Assembly: GCF_025567345.1 (NCBI RefSeq)
Contig: NZ_JAOQJS010000004.1
Span: forward strand, 310,001 to 374,000
Length of the DNA: 64,000 nt
Reading direction: 5' to 3'
DNA from: Coprococcus ammoniilyticus
Lineage (GTDB): Bacteria > Bacillota > Clostridia > Lachnospirales > Lachnospiraceae
The notes beneath the pieces were generated by a model. It saw only the letters and a program-made list of their open reading frames with translations. It did not search any database and had not been told where the DNA came from. A program made the position numbers and the translations under genes. Shown piece by piece: positions 1 through 8,170 of the stretch; position 1 is the first letter of the stretch; each line of letters begins with the position of its first letter.

Positions 1-276
1 AAGCTGGCTCTTGGAAAGTTGGTGGGGGAGGTGATTGTGACAGGAGAGAACAATGGTCTTATTGCAAGGATCTATCCGGATCAGGATGCTGTCTCGGCAA
101 AACGGATGAACGAGGAAACAATCAGATCAGAGCTTCAGGCATTTATCGACAGTTATAATAATACGCAGCCGACCTATCGTCGGATTACGGGGTTGATTAT
201 TCGTAAATATCCATTTATCAAGAGTGCGACTAAGAAGATAAAAAGGCAGGAAGTTCTGATTGATGAAGCACTTTAA
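1..276 (+). CDS. Long-chain acyl-CoA synthetase, C-terminal end (partial)
   Basis: The reading frame is open to the left edge, so only the last 91 codons are seen. The end resembles the C-terminal subdomain of AMP-forming acyl-CoA synthetases: a 'GLIARIYPD' strand, a region beginning 'SYNNTQPTYRRI', and a basic 'TTKKIKR'-like end (here SATKKIKRQEV) holding the lysine region that closes over the adenylate in this family. These enzymes activate fatty acids to acyl-CoA through acyl-AMP at the cytoplasmic membrane face. The stop overlaps the converging stop of the TetR gene by 4 bases. The family call is fairly good; the chain-length preference cannot be read. Confidence 0.7.
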   Translation, partial: KLALGKLVGEVIVTGENNGLIARIYPDQDAVSAKRMNEETIRSELQAFIDSYNNTQPTYRRITGLIIRKYPFIKSATKKIKRQEVLIDEAL

Positions 277-851
277 GACAGATAAGGAAGTATACCTGTG
301 AGAAATGACTGTGTCAGTATTCCGGCAATGATTTCTTCGGAACTCTCAAAATTTTCTCTTGTCCATTTATGGAGAACACCCAAGGTACTGCCAATGCTGC
401 ATGCGATCATATATGAGACCTCTTCTTTGGAGTGCATGGAAGGCGTTGTTTTCAGGGTGGCATCTGTTACATAACGATGGAACATAGTTAAAGCCTTTTC
501 AAAGAATTCATCGCCTCTTGGACTCCGGAGAATATTTGCCAGAAACGGATTCGTTTTGGTATAATTACAAATTGTCAGAAAGAAAGATTTGCATATATCC
601 TGATTGTTTTCAGGATGAAAGTCTTCCATGAGGGTGAAAATATCCTGGATAGTTTTATCTTCAACAGCAGTTATAAGAGCTGGAATATTTTCGTAGTGGT
701 TATAGAATGTACTGCGAACAATTCCGGCTCTTTTTATGATGTCGGTCACGGTTATTTTTTCTATTCCTTTTTCTTTCAATACCAATAAAAATGCATCACA
801 AATGGTATCTTCAATAAAGCAGTAGCGTTCATCGGATATTTCATGCAACAT
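273..851 (-). CDS. TetR/AcrR family transcriptional regulator
   Basis: This is a 192-aa protein with a TetR-type N-terminal DNA-binding domain at about residues 8-60. The recognition part 'TVTDIIKRAGIVRSTFYNHY' is the hallmark helix-turn-helix (TxxDIxxxAGVSxxTFYxHF). The rest is a helical ligand-binding/dimerisation domain of the poorly conserved TetR_C type. It points toward the end of the acyl-CoA synthetase gene and away from the HAD gene, so it may control either flank. The start ATG has an 'AAGGAGA' SD about 8 bases upstream. The ligand is unknown. Confidence 0.85.
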   Translation of the reverse strand: MLHEISDERYCFIEDTICDAFLLVLKEKGIEKITVTDIIKRAGIVRSTFYNHYENIPALITAVEDKTIQDIFTLMEDFHPENNQDICKSFFLTICNYTKTNPFLANILRSPRGDEFFEKALTMFHRYVTDATLKTTPSMHSKEEVSYMIACSIGSTLGVLHKWTRENFESSEEIIAGILTQSFLTGILPYLS

Positions 852-1027
852 AGTGGTCTCCTTTCTGATGTGTATTTATTTTATCACAGTTTTTATACAA
901 CCGGGTAAAAATGTAATGAAAATAGCCCCTTTTTCTGTATTTATGTAAAAAAAGTTTATAATATCTTTATTTCCCTTACGAAATATGGTAACATATGAAA
1001 GTAAATTCGAAAACAGAGGAAAAGCAG

Positions 1028-1846
1028 ATGAAGTACAGATGCGTGGTTTCAGATTTGGACAGAACGATTTTAAGACGGGATGGGATTTCCCATAGAACAA
1101 AGGAAGTTCTTGAAAAACTGGCAGACAGCCACGTTATTTTTATTCCGGCAAGTGGAAGATCTGTTTATTCCATTCCAGAATGCATCCGGGAGATTCGGGG
1201 TGTCCGGTATGCGATCACATCCAATGGGGCAGCAATCTATGATTTATCAGATGATCATTCAGTATATAATTTAAAATTACGACCGGAAGTACCGGAGCAG
1301 ATATTTGATCTGGTTACGGATAAAGATGTATTCTTTGAATGTTTTATAGACGGTAGAGGATATACATCTGAGATATATTATGAGAATCCAATGAATTTTG
1401 GAGAGTCAGAGGATATCAGTGCTTATGTAAGAAGCACCAGAACGCCGGTGCCTGATATAAGGCAGTTTATTTTACAGCATAATACGGAGTTGGATTCGAT
1501 TTCGATTGTAGGACCGACAGAGAAAAAATACCGTATCATGCATGAATTAACACAAAATATCCATACTGTTTATGTAACATCCGGAGCGCCGCGATTGATC
1601 GAGATATCTGATCGTCATTCCGGCAAACATAATGGGTTAAAGGAAATTTTACGATTCCTTGGAATATCAATGGAAGAAACAATTGCTTTCGGCGATGGAG
1701 ATAATGACAGTGAGATGTTAGCAGAAGCCGGACTTGGTGTTGCGGTTTTAAACGCGACAGAGTGTTGCAAGAAAGCGGCGGATCTTGTGATCGGTGATTA
1801 TCTGGATGACAGTGTTGCCGAATTCCTGGAAGAAACAGTGCGGTAA
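1028..1846 (+). CDS. Cof-type HAD-IIB family hydrolase (sugar-phosphate/flavin phosphatase-like)
   Basis: The product is a 272-aa soluble phosphatase. Motif I is near the N-terminus (SDLDRTIL, the nucleophile being the first Asp of DxDxT). A C2 cap domain occupies about residues 80-190. Motif IV is 'AFGDGDNDSEML', preceded by a conserved Lys region (SGKHNGLKEIL). This is the Cof/YbiV/YidA fold that dephosphorylates small phosphometabolites. I chose the ATG at 1028 over an upstream in-frame ATG at 995 because 'AGAGGA' lies 7-9 bases before it and the protein then begins MKYRCVVSDLD, as family members do. Substrate specificity cannot be deduced. Confidence 0.85.
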   Translation: MKYRCVVSDLDRTILRRDGISHRTKEVLEKLADSHVIFIPASGRSVYSIPECIREIRGVRYAITSNGAAIYDLSDDHSVYNLKLRPEVPEQIFDLVTDKDVFFECFIDGRGYTSEIYYENPMNFGESEDISAYVRSTRTPVPDIRQFILQHNTELDSISIVGPTEKKYRIMHELTQNIHTVYVTSGAPRLIEISDRHSGKHNGLKEILRFLGISMEETIAFGDGDNDSEMLAEAGLGVAVLNATECCKKAADLVIGDYLDDSVAEFLEETVR

Positions 1847-1951
1847 CGGCACACAGAATTTTGATTATAAAGCATGGCATATATCTGTAGTGAGGGACAG
1901 GTAGACAACCAATGCTTTTAATAAGAATAAACAAAAGAAAGGAAGGGAAAT

Positions 1952-3406
1952 ATGGATAAATTTTTCCACATTTCAGAGCGCGGTTCTAATGTTCGTACAG
2001 AGATTATGGCCGGACTCACAACATTTTTTGCCATGGCATACATTGTCCTGGTAAACCCAAATCAGGTAGCAGCAGATGGTAAGGCTGGATGGCTTGTTGC
2101 AGAAGGCGCAAGCGCAGCAGAAGTAGGCAGGGTATGGAATGCAGTATTTATCGCATCCGTTCTTGTGGCTGTTATCGGTACACTTCTTATGGCATTCCTT
2201 GCCAGAATGCCGTATGCACAGGCATGTGGTATGGGACTGAATTCATTCTTCTGTACCTCATTTGTATCCGGTGCATTCTTTGCAGGTTGCAGCGTGATTG
2301 AAGGTTATCAGTCGGGTCTTGTTATCATTCTGTTATCAGGTATTGTATTCCTGATCCTATCCGTAACCGGACTTCGTAAGTACATTGCGACAGCCATGCC
2401 GGAATGTCTGAAGAAATCAATACCGGCCGGTATCGGTTTGTTCATCGCATTGGTTGGTTTAAAGGGCTCAGGTCTTGTACAGGCGAACAAGTATACACTG
2501 GTACAGATCTTTGATTTCCATGGAGCAATTTCAGGCGCAGAGACACCGGCAGCTGCATGGAAAGCAGTTATTCCACCGGTTGTAACTATCATCGGTATTA
2601 TCCTGATCGCAGTTCTTGCAAAGTTAAATGTAAAGGGAAATATCGTAATCGGTATCATTGTTTCCACAGTCCTTTATTATGTATTTAATCTGGAGACACC
2701 ATCTTTTGATGTATCCAGCATCGGTCAGTCTTTCAAAGACTTTGGCGAGATCGGTTTCCTTGGATGCTTCAAGGCGGATGCATGGAGAAATGCATTTGAA
2801 AGCCCATATGTTGGTGGCGTATTCTCAGGTATCATGCTGATCGTTGCATTCTGTCTGGTAGATATGTTTGATACGATCGGAACCTTATACGGAACCGCAT
2901 CACAGGCAAATATGTTAGATGAGAATGGTGACCCGATCAACTTAGATAAGAGTATGATGTGCGACTCTATCGGTACAGCAGCAGGTGCTATTCTTGGTAC
3001 ATCGACATGTACAACCTTCGTTGAGTCTGCATCCGGTATCGCAGCAGGTGGTAGAACAGGTCTTGCAAGTTTAGTTACAGCAGCCTGCTTCGCAGTATGT
3101 CTGTTCTTAAGCCCAATCGCAGGTGTGATCCCAACATGTGCAACAGCTCCGGCACTGATCTTTGTAGGTGTATTAATGGCTAAGAACTTTGCCAAGATCG
3201 ATATGGATGATATGCGTTCAGCAGTTCCTGCGTTCCTTACCTTCCTTATGATCCCATTAACCTATTCTATCTCAAATGGTATCGGTGTAGGATCAATTTC
3301 ATACGTTCTGATTACCTTATTCACAGGTAACTACAAGAAGAAAGATATCGTTGTAACGATCATCGCAGCGTTATTCGTTGTAAAGTTCATCTTTGTTACA
3401 ATGTAA
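1952..3406 (+). CDS. NCS2-family (AzgA-like) purine nucleobase permease
   Basis: A 484-aa polytopic membrane protein. The N-terminus 'HISERGSNVRTEIMAGLTTF' followed by FFAMAYIVLVNP is the signature of the AzgA/PbuG-type guanine-hypoxanthine/adenine:H+ symporters. Later conserved pieces include 'GMGLNSFF' and 'GTSTCTTFVESASGIAAGGR', the substrate-site half-helix region of the family. About 12-14 TM segments are visible and the length is normal. 'AAGGAAGGG' gives a strong SD. Upstream (1866-1923) there is a weak AAAGCAT/ATGCTTT stem, but I could not match a purine riboswitch core. A strong terminator follows. Confidence 0.9.
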   Translation: MDKFFHISERGSNVRTEIMAGLTTFFAMAYIVLVNPNQVAADGKAGWLVAEGASAAEVGRVWNAVFIASVLVAVIGTLLMAFLARMPYAQACGMGLNSFFCTSFVSGAFFAGCSVIEGYQSGLVIILLSGIVFLILSVTGLRKYIATAMPECLKKSIPAGIGLFIALVGLKGSGLVQANKYTLVQIFDFHGAISGAETPAAAWKAVIPPVVTIIGIILIAVLAKLNVKGNIVIGIIVSTVLYYVFNLETPSFDVSSIGQSFKDFGEIGFLGCFKADAWRNAFESPYVGGVFSGIMLIVAFCLVDMFDTIGTLYGTASQANMLDENGDPINLDKSMMCDSIGTAAGAILGTSTCTTFVESASGIAAGGRTGLASLVTAACFAVCLFLSPIAGVIPTCATAPALIFVGVLMAKNFAKIDMDDMRSAVPAFLTFLMIPLTYSISNGIGVGSISYVLITLFTGNYKKKDIVVTIIAALFVVKFIFVTM

Positions 3407-3430
3407 AAATATCATCATTTTATTAAAAGA

Positions 3431-3475
3431 AAATACCGGCAGCCACATTCCTTTTAAGTGGCTGCCGGTATTTTT
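3431..3475 (+). terminator. Intrinsic terminator after the purine permease gene
   Basis: A 16-bp near-perfect stem (3431-3446 with 3458-3473, core ACCGGCAGCCAC) is followed by a T-run. The A-run on the left arm means it can also work on the minus strand, where it lies just past the tRNA-Arg gene. Confidence 0.92.
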
Positions 3476-3489
3476 ATGCATAAAAAATA

Positions 3490-3561
3490 TGCACCAGAGT
3501 GGAATCGAACCACCGCACACGGCTCCGGAGGCCGTTGCTCTATCCACTGAGCTACTGGTGC
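3490..3561 (-). tRNA. tRNA-Arg (anticodon CCG)
   Basis: A full cloverleaf reads on the minus strand: acceptor GCACCAG/CTGGTGC, D-stem GCTC/GAGC, anticodon stem ACGGC/GCCGT around loop CTCCGGA (anticodon CCG, decoding CGG), and a T-arm with loop TTCGATT. CCA is not encoded. The gene is followed by the bidirectional terminator at 3431-3475. Confidence 0.93.
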
Positions 3562-3572
3562 ATGACTTATAT

Positions 3573-3601
3573 ATAATACAATATTTCGCTGAAATAATCA
3601 A
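3573..3601 (-). promoter_or_regulatory. Sigma-A-type promoter of tRNA-Arg
   Basis: On the minus strand, -35 TTGATT (3596-3601) and -10 TATTAT (3573-3578) are separated by 17 bases. The predicted start lies only a few bases before the tRNA 5' end. Confidence 0.65.
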
Positions 3602-3650
3602 ATATTTTCTTATATTTCTTCGCTGAATTATGAATACTTCCTGGATGAAC

Positions 3651-3679
3651 TTGCAAAATACAGAACAGAATGGTAGAAT
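3651..3679 (+). promoter_or_regulatory. Sigma-A-type promoter for the anchored protein gene
   Basis: -35 TTGCAA (3651-3656), 17-base spacer, -10 TAGAAT (3674-3679). The predicted start is about 10 bases before the ATG at 3696, giving a very short leader. Confidence 0.6.
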
Positions 3680-3695
3680 TTTGTCGATATAAAAT

Positions 3696-4448
3696 ATGAA
3701 AAGGAGCATAGGAAAATTGAATCATAAAAAAAACAGTTTTCTTGGTGATACATATATAAAGACAAAAGAAGGAGAGATCGTGATCCGGGCTGGAATGAAG
3801 CTTGCGATCGGCTGGGTGATATTTGCATTATTGTGTTCCTGTTATGTGTACGCATTTTTTATCAGAAAACCCAAAATTGTGCCGGGAGAAAATAATACGG
3901 TTGAGCTGACGATTCCGGAGAATGCATCATATAAGAAAAGTGATGTTTCAGAGATTAATGATCTGGTTAGTAAGTATCTTACGGCAAAAGCAGCCTGTGA
4001 TCAGGCAACGTTACAGTCACTGGTGACGGATCCAACCGAGTTTGATGATATGTCAGTATTGGAAAACTCTGCAAAATACCTAAAAGGTTTTGAAGATACG
4101 ACCTGTTATCTGGCAGATGGTTATGCAGAAGGAGAATATGTTGTGGTTGAATTGTCCTATATGGACATTGCGGACGTAGAATCAAAGCCGCTTGATATCG
4201 TGACCTTCTATATTATAACAGACCAGGACGGTTCGTATAAGATCGCTAATGGGGAGCTGTCAAATGCACAGCTTTCTTATCTGAACAGCTTTAAGGCATC
4301 AAAGGATATTCAGGATATCTATGTTCATGTAAAAGAGAATACAGAATATCTTCTGGATACAGATAAAACATTCCGGGCATTTTATGATTTGATCAGCAAA
4401 CCGGCTACAACAGAGAATACTGCAGCTACACCGGAAGATGCACAATAG
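3696..4448 (+). CDS. Membrane-anchored extracytoplasmic protein of unknown function
   Basis: This 250-aa protein has a short basic cytoplasmic head, one TM helix at about residues 34-54 (LAIGWVIFALLCSCYVYAFF) and an external domain of about 190 residues. The external part has the alternating helix/strand pattern of NTF2-like ligand-binding folds ('LVSKYLTAKAACDQATLQSL', then several strands). The tail is Thr/Glu-rich. Such single-pass proteins are common in Lachnospiraceae and have no assigned role. Two starts are possible: ATG 3696, almost leaderless, or the in-frame TTG at 3717, which has AAAAGGAG 10-12 bases upstream. A terminator follows. Confidence 0.75.
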   Translation: MKRSIGKLNHKKNSFLGDTYIKTKEGEIVIRAGMKLAIGWVIFALLCSCYVYAFFIRKPKIVPGENNTVELTIPENASYKKSDVSEINDLVSKYLTAKAACDQATLQSLVTDPTEFDDMSVLENSAKYLKGFEDTTCYLADGYAEGEYVVVELSYMDIADVESKPLDIVTFYIITDQDGSYKIANGELSNAQLSYLNSFKASKDIQDIYVHVKENTEYLLDTDKTFRAFYDLISKPATTENTAATPEDAQ

Positions 4449-4521
4449 GAAGGATATTTTAGCTGATTCTGCAAATGTGTGAACCAGTTAGCAGTAGGTT
4501 TGTAAGCAGATATCAAGACAT

Positions 4522-4583
4522 AAAAAAGTTCCATAAAAGAATTCTTCGGATATGACAGAATTCTGATACGGAACTTTTTTGTT
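4522..4583 (+). terminator. Intrinsic terminator after the anchored protein gene
   Basis: The outer stem AAAAAAGTTCC pairs with GGAACTTTTTT, with an inner AGAATTC/GAATTCT stem. It ends in a T-run and can act on both strands. Confidence 0.85.
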
Positions 4584-4636
4584 TTATTATTTGCCTTATA
4601 TAATATAGAAGTTACAGACGACCGTCCGCAGACATA

Positions 4637-5104
4637 CTAGATAGCATTTTCTTCATTTACAGGAGATACAATACCGATGTCGATTCCACGAGTTTGAACA
4701 GGAGTGGAGAATACGATCTGTGTTTCTGTATTTCCGAATCGCTGTAGCTGGCCAATGAAAGAATCCAGTTCCATTGTGCTTGGAAAACAAACCTTCATCA
4801 ACATAGAGTAGGCACCGGTCACACAATTACATTCCAGTACATTGGGGCAGGCATCGATAAAGGGATAAAAGGTTGGTTTCTGTTTTGGATCGAGTGCCAT
4901 GTGTATAAATGCGGTAATGTGATACCCCAGAGCTTCCGGGTTGATGCCTGCATGGTATCCGGTGATCACACCTGCCTTTTCCAGCCGGTCGATTCTTGCA
5001 GATACCGCAGGAGAGGAGAGAAATACTTTATTTGCCAGATACTTTAAAGGGGTTCTGGCATTGTGCTGTAATAAATGTAATATTTTCTTATCGATATTAT
5101 CCAT
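4637..5104 (-). CDS. Lrp/AsnC family transcriptional regulator
   Basis: The 155-aa product starts MDNIDKKILHLLQHNARTP, the classic Lrp winged-helix opening. Its recognition helix region is 'SSPAVSARIDRLEKAGVI' (residues about 30-48), followed by an alpha/beta RAM domain for amino-acid binding and oligomerisation (from about residue 65). The ORF could be extended 42 codons upstream, but that would run through the terminator and promoter described here. The ATG at 5104 has AAAGGACG as SD and matches the family start. It probably senses an amino acid; the target is unknown. Confidence 0.9.
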   Translation of the reverse strand: MDNIDKKILHLLQHNARTPLKYLANKVFLSSPAVSARIDRLEKAGVITGYHAGINPEALGYHITAFIHMALDPKQKPTFYPFIDACPNVLECNCVTGAYSMLMKVCFPSTMELDSFIGQLQRFGNTETQIVFSTPVQTRGIDIGIVSPVNEENAI

Positions 5105-5156
5105 ATATTCACGTCCTTTATAAAATGTTATAACTTCAGCTTCTAAATTTAAATAC

Positions 5157-5190
5157 AAAAAAAGGTGCGTTTCCGTAGAAACACACCTTT
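5157..5190 (-). terminator. Leader terminator (possible attenuator) before the Lrp/AsnC gene
   Basis: On the minus strand a 13-position stem (5161-5173 with 5178-5190, one mismatch, tetraloop) is followed by seven T's. It lies just downstream of the promoter at 5202-5230 and upstream of the gene's SD, so transcripts would meet it within about 10-40 nt of initiation. No gene upstream on this strand needs terminating. Confidence 0.75.
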
Positions 5191-5201
5191 GCGTTTGCCT
5201 T

Positions 5202-5230
5202 ATTATACGTCGGAAAAAGAGAAAAAACAA
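5202..5230 (-). promoter_or_regulatory. Promoter of the Lrp/AsnC gene
   Basis: -35 TTGTTT (5225-5230), 17-base spacer, perfect -10 TATAAT (5202-5207) on the minus strand. Confidence 0.75.
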
Positions 5231-5256
5231 GCCCCGAAATTGAAAAGTTGTAATTG

Positions 5257-5285
5257 TTTACTTTTAATGATCAGAATGGTATGAT
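5257..5285 (+). promoter_or_regulatory. Promoter of the rluF-ligA transcription unit
   Basis: -35 TTTACT (5257-5262), 17-base spacer, -10 TATGAT (5280-5285), on the plus strand and about 85 bases before the chosen start. Confidence 0.55.
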
Positions 5286-5369
5286 TAAAAAGATATGGTT
5301 ATAAAGAAAACAGATAAAAAGAGCGGCAAAACAGTCGCAGCAGAGAGACAGAACAGGAAGGGTCATGAT

Positions 5370-6188
5370 ATGGCAGAAGGCATTCGAATTAATAAATATC
5401 TGAGCGAAGCTGGCATTTGTTCCAGACGTGCGGCAGATGAATATATATTAAAAGGCAGGATCACAATAAATGGGAAGCCTGCGGAAATGGGACAGAAGAT
5501 AGAGGCAAATGACAGGGTAATGGTCGATGGAAAGCCTGTAAGAAAGCGTGAAGAGACAGTTATTCTTGCATACAATAAACCACTGGGACTGACCTGCACG
5601 GCAAGTCATGATGATCCGGATAACATCTTTGATCATATTAAGTATCCGATCCGATTGCAGTATGTAGGAAGATTAGATAAGGATTCACAGGGATTACTGC
5701 TTTTGACAAACGATGGAGACCTGTCAAACAGTATCCAGAAGTCAGTCAATAATCATGAGAAGGAATATCGTGTCCGTGTGAATAAGCCGATCACGGACGA
5801 ATTTTTAACACAGATGGCGGCAGGTGTTCCGATTCTTGATACGGTGACAAAAAAATGTCGTCTGTATAAGATCGATAATTATTCCTTTAAGATCATAATT
5901 ACACAGGGGCTGAATCGCCAGATCCGCCGAATGTGCGAATATTTTGGATATAAGGTCGTAAATCTGAAACGGCTTCGAGTGATCAATATTCGTCTGGGGA
6001 ATCTGAGACCGGGTGAGTACCGCCATTTGACAAAGGAAGAAGAAACAGAACTCAGACGTTTAGTGGAACGAAAAGAAGAAGTAAAAACAAAGCGGGAAGA
6101 AGCACAGCCGGATAATAAAAATGAACAGAATGTTGTTGGAAATAAGAGGTATGTCAGTTGGAAAAGAGAGACAGAATCAAAGAATTAG
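5370..6188 (+). CDS. rluF: 23S rRNA pseudouridine synthase, RluB/RluE/RluF family
   Basis: This is a 272-aa cytoplasmic rRNA-modifying enzyme. An N-terminal S4 RNA-binding domain (IRINKYLSEAGICSRRAADE) is followed by the pseudouridine synthase domain with the catalytic motif 'GRLDKDSQGLLLLTNDGDL', whose Asp is the nucleophile, and 'TQGLNRQIRRMCEYFGY'. It isomerises a 23S uridine near the peptidyl-transferase centre. 'FKIIITQG...' and the C-terminus fit RluF best, but RluB/RluE paralogues are close. I chose ATG 5370 (SD GGAAGGG) over the upstream ATG 5295, which has no SD. The 3' end overlaps ligA by 31 bases, implying coupled translation. Confidence 0.85.
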   Translation: MAEGIRINKYLSEAGICSRRAADEYILKGRITINGKPAEMGQKIEANDRVMVDGKPVRKREETVILAYNKPLGLTCTASHDDPDNIFDHIKYPIRLQYVGRLDKDSQGLLLLTNDGDLSNSIQKSVNNHEKEYRVRVNKPITDEFLTQMAAGVPILDTVTKKCRLYKIDNYSFKIIITQGLNRQIRRMCEYFGYKVVNLKRLRVINIRLGNLRPGEYRHLTKEEETELRRLVERKEEVKTKREEAQPDNKNEQNVVGNKRYVSWKRETESKN

Positions 6189-8119
6189 TTGAAAAACTGA
6201 ATGAGGCATCAAAGAAATATTATCAGGAAGATACCGAGATCATGAGCAATCTGGAATATGATGCCTTGTATGATGAACTGGTAGAACTTGAAAAAGAGAC
6301 AGGAATTGTAATGTCGAACAGTCCGACGGTTCATGTCGGATATGAGATTGTAAGTGAGCTTCCGAAAGAGGCTCATGAGCATCCAATGCTTTCTCTTGAT
6401 AAGACCAAGAGTGTGGAAGCACTGGCAGCATGGCTTGGCACACATCAGGGTGTGATCTCATGGAAGTTAGATGGTCTTACCGTTGTCCTTACCTATGAGA
6501 ATGGCACGCTTGTAAAAGCAGTAACCAGAGGAAATGGCTTAGAGGGCGAGGTTATAACGAACAACGCAAGAGTATTTGCAAATATTCCGAAAGAGATTCC
6601 ATATAAGGGTAAGCTGACGATCCGTGGAGAGGCAGTTATCAAGTATTCAGATTTTGAGAAGATAAATGAGCAGATCACAGATGCAGATGCAAAATATAAA
6701 AACCCGAGAAACTTATGCAGCGGCTCTGTCAGACAGTTGAATAACCGCATTACAAAAGAGAGAAACGTACATTTCTTTGCCTTTAATCTGGTGGATGGAG
6801 AAGATGTGGACTTTAAGAATTCCTTTTCCTATGAATTAGACTGGCTGGAGCAGCAGGGCTTTGATGTCGTAGAGCATTATTTGATCGATGCTGATAAGCT
6901 GCCGGAGCGTGTAGCAAAGTTTGCAGAACAGATTGAGCAGAACGATTTTCCTTCGGATGGTCTGGTACTGGTGTTAGAAGATCTTGCATATGGAAAGAGT
7001 CTCGGTAGAACAGCGAAGTTCCCAAGAGACAGTATGGCATTCAAATGGGCGGATGAACAGGCAGTGACCCATCTGCAGTATGTGGAGTGGAGCCCTTCCA
7101 GAACGGGACTTATCAATCCGGTTGCGGTATTTGATCCGGTGTCCCTTGAAGGAACAACAGTCAGCCGTGCAAGTATCCATAATGTCAGTATCCTTCGGTC
7201 GTTGCAGCTTGGGATCGGAGATGAGATCTCGGTCTATAAGGCAAATATGATCATTCCGCAGATTGCCGAAAATCATACCAGAAGTGGAAATGTATCGATT
7301 CCGGAATCCTGTCCTGCCTGTGGTGGTCTGACAAAGATCGTGACGGAGGGAGAGGGTGTAGATCAGGTAGAGACCCTTTATTGTACCAATGAATTCTGCC
7401 CTGCAAAGAAGTTAAAATCATTTGCTCATTTTGTATCCAGAAATGCTATGAATATTGACGGTCTCTCAGAAGCCACGATAGACAAATTTATTGAACAGGG
7501 ATATCTGGATCATCTGGATGATCTCTATCACCTGAATCGTCATGAAGAAGAGATCGTTGAGTTGGAAGGCTTTGGAGAGAAGTCTTATGCGAAGCTGATT
7601 CAGGCTGTTGATACATCCAGACACACAACGATGAACCGTTTTGTCTATGGCCTTGGAATTCCTGGGGTCGGAGATGCAACAGCGAAGCTGATCTGCAAAC
7701 ATTTTAAAAATAACCTGGATCAGATCATGCATGCGGATGTAGAAGCATATACAGAGATTGATGGAATCGGAACAGTGATCGCAGAGGAAATTGTAAGATA
7801 TTTTAAAAATCCGTCGAATTGTGCTATTATAGATAGGTTGCTTCGTGAATTAGAGTTTGAAGCAGAGACTGAAACGGTACCACAGACGCTTGCAGGTATT
7901 ACCTTTGTAATAACCGGAAGCCTGGTACAATTTGCAAACCGGGATGAGATGAAGCAGTATATCGAAGACCGGGGCGGAAAGGTAGCAGGTTCTGTATCTT
8001 CAAAGACCGGATATCTGGTCAATAACGATGTGACATCCACATCTTCGAAGAATAAAAAAGCACAGAGTCTGGGAATACCGATCATTTCAGAAGCGCAGTT
8101 TCTGGAACAGTTTTCCTGA
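6158..8119 (+). CDS. ligA: NAD+-dependent DNA ligase LigA
   Basis: This 653-aa protein joins nicks during replication and repair using NAD+. The adenylation domain contains the nucleotidyl-lysine motif 'WKLDGLTV'. An OB fold follows, then a Cys4 zinc finger (CPAC...CTNEFC, about residues 383-410), helix-hairpin-helix repeats, and a C-terminal BRCT domain (ITFVITGSLVQF to the end). The start is a TTG at 6158 with GAGG 8 bases upstream; it lies inside the end of rluF. Domain order and length are normal. It is the host's chromosomal enzyme and not part of the prophage. Confidence 0.96.
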   Translation: MEKRDRIKELVEKLNEASKKYYQEDTEIMSNLEYDALYDELVELEKETGIVMSNSPTVHVGYEIVSELPKEAHEHPMLSLDKTKSVEALAAWLGTHQGVISWKLDGLTVVLTYENGTLVKAVTRGNGLEGEVITNNARVFANIPKEIPYKGKLTIRGEAVIKYSDFEKINEQITDADAKYKNPRNLCSGSVRQLNNRITKERNVHFFAFNLVDGEDVDFKNSFSYELDWLEQQGFDVVEHYLIDADKLPERVAKFAEQIEQNDFPSDGLVLVLEDLAYGKSLGRTAKFPRDSMAFKWADEQAVTHLQYVEWSPSRTGLINPVAVFDPVSLEGTTVSRASIHNVSILRSLQLGIGDEISVYKANMIIPQIAENHTRSGNVSIPESCPACGGLTKIVTEGEGVDQVETLYCTNEFCPAKKLKSFAHFVSRNAMNIDGLSEATIDKFIEQGYLDHLDDLYHLNRHEEEIVELEGFGEKSYAKLIQAVDTSRHTTMNRFVYGLGIPGVGDATAKLICKHFKNNLDQIMHADVEAYTEIDGIGTVIAEEIVRYFKNPSNCAIIDRLLRELEFEAETETVPQTLAGITFVITGSLVQFANRDEMKQYIEDRGGKVAGSVSSKTGYLVNNDVTSTSSKNKKAQSLGIPIISEAQFLEQFS

Positions 8120-8170
8120 TAATATAGAAACAGAAAAATGGCAGTTGAAACAGAAAGGACTTGATAGAAA

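Noticed and set aside
995..1027. Longer HAD hydrolase start at 995
   Set aside because: The better SD (AGAGGA) and family alignment favour ATG 1028.
1866..1923. Possible purine riboswitch upstream of the permease gene
   Set aside because: An AAAGCAT/ATGCTTT stem exists, but the conserved junction and loop sequences of the purine aptamer are missing.
6158..8119. LigA as a partner of the phage Ku
   Set aside because: It is a normal chromosomal NAD+ ligase cotranscribed with rluF, far from the Ku gene, and lacks LigD domains.
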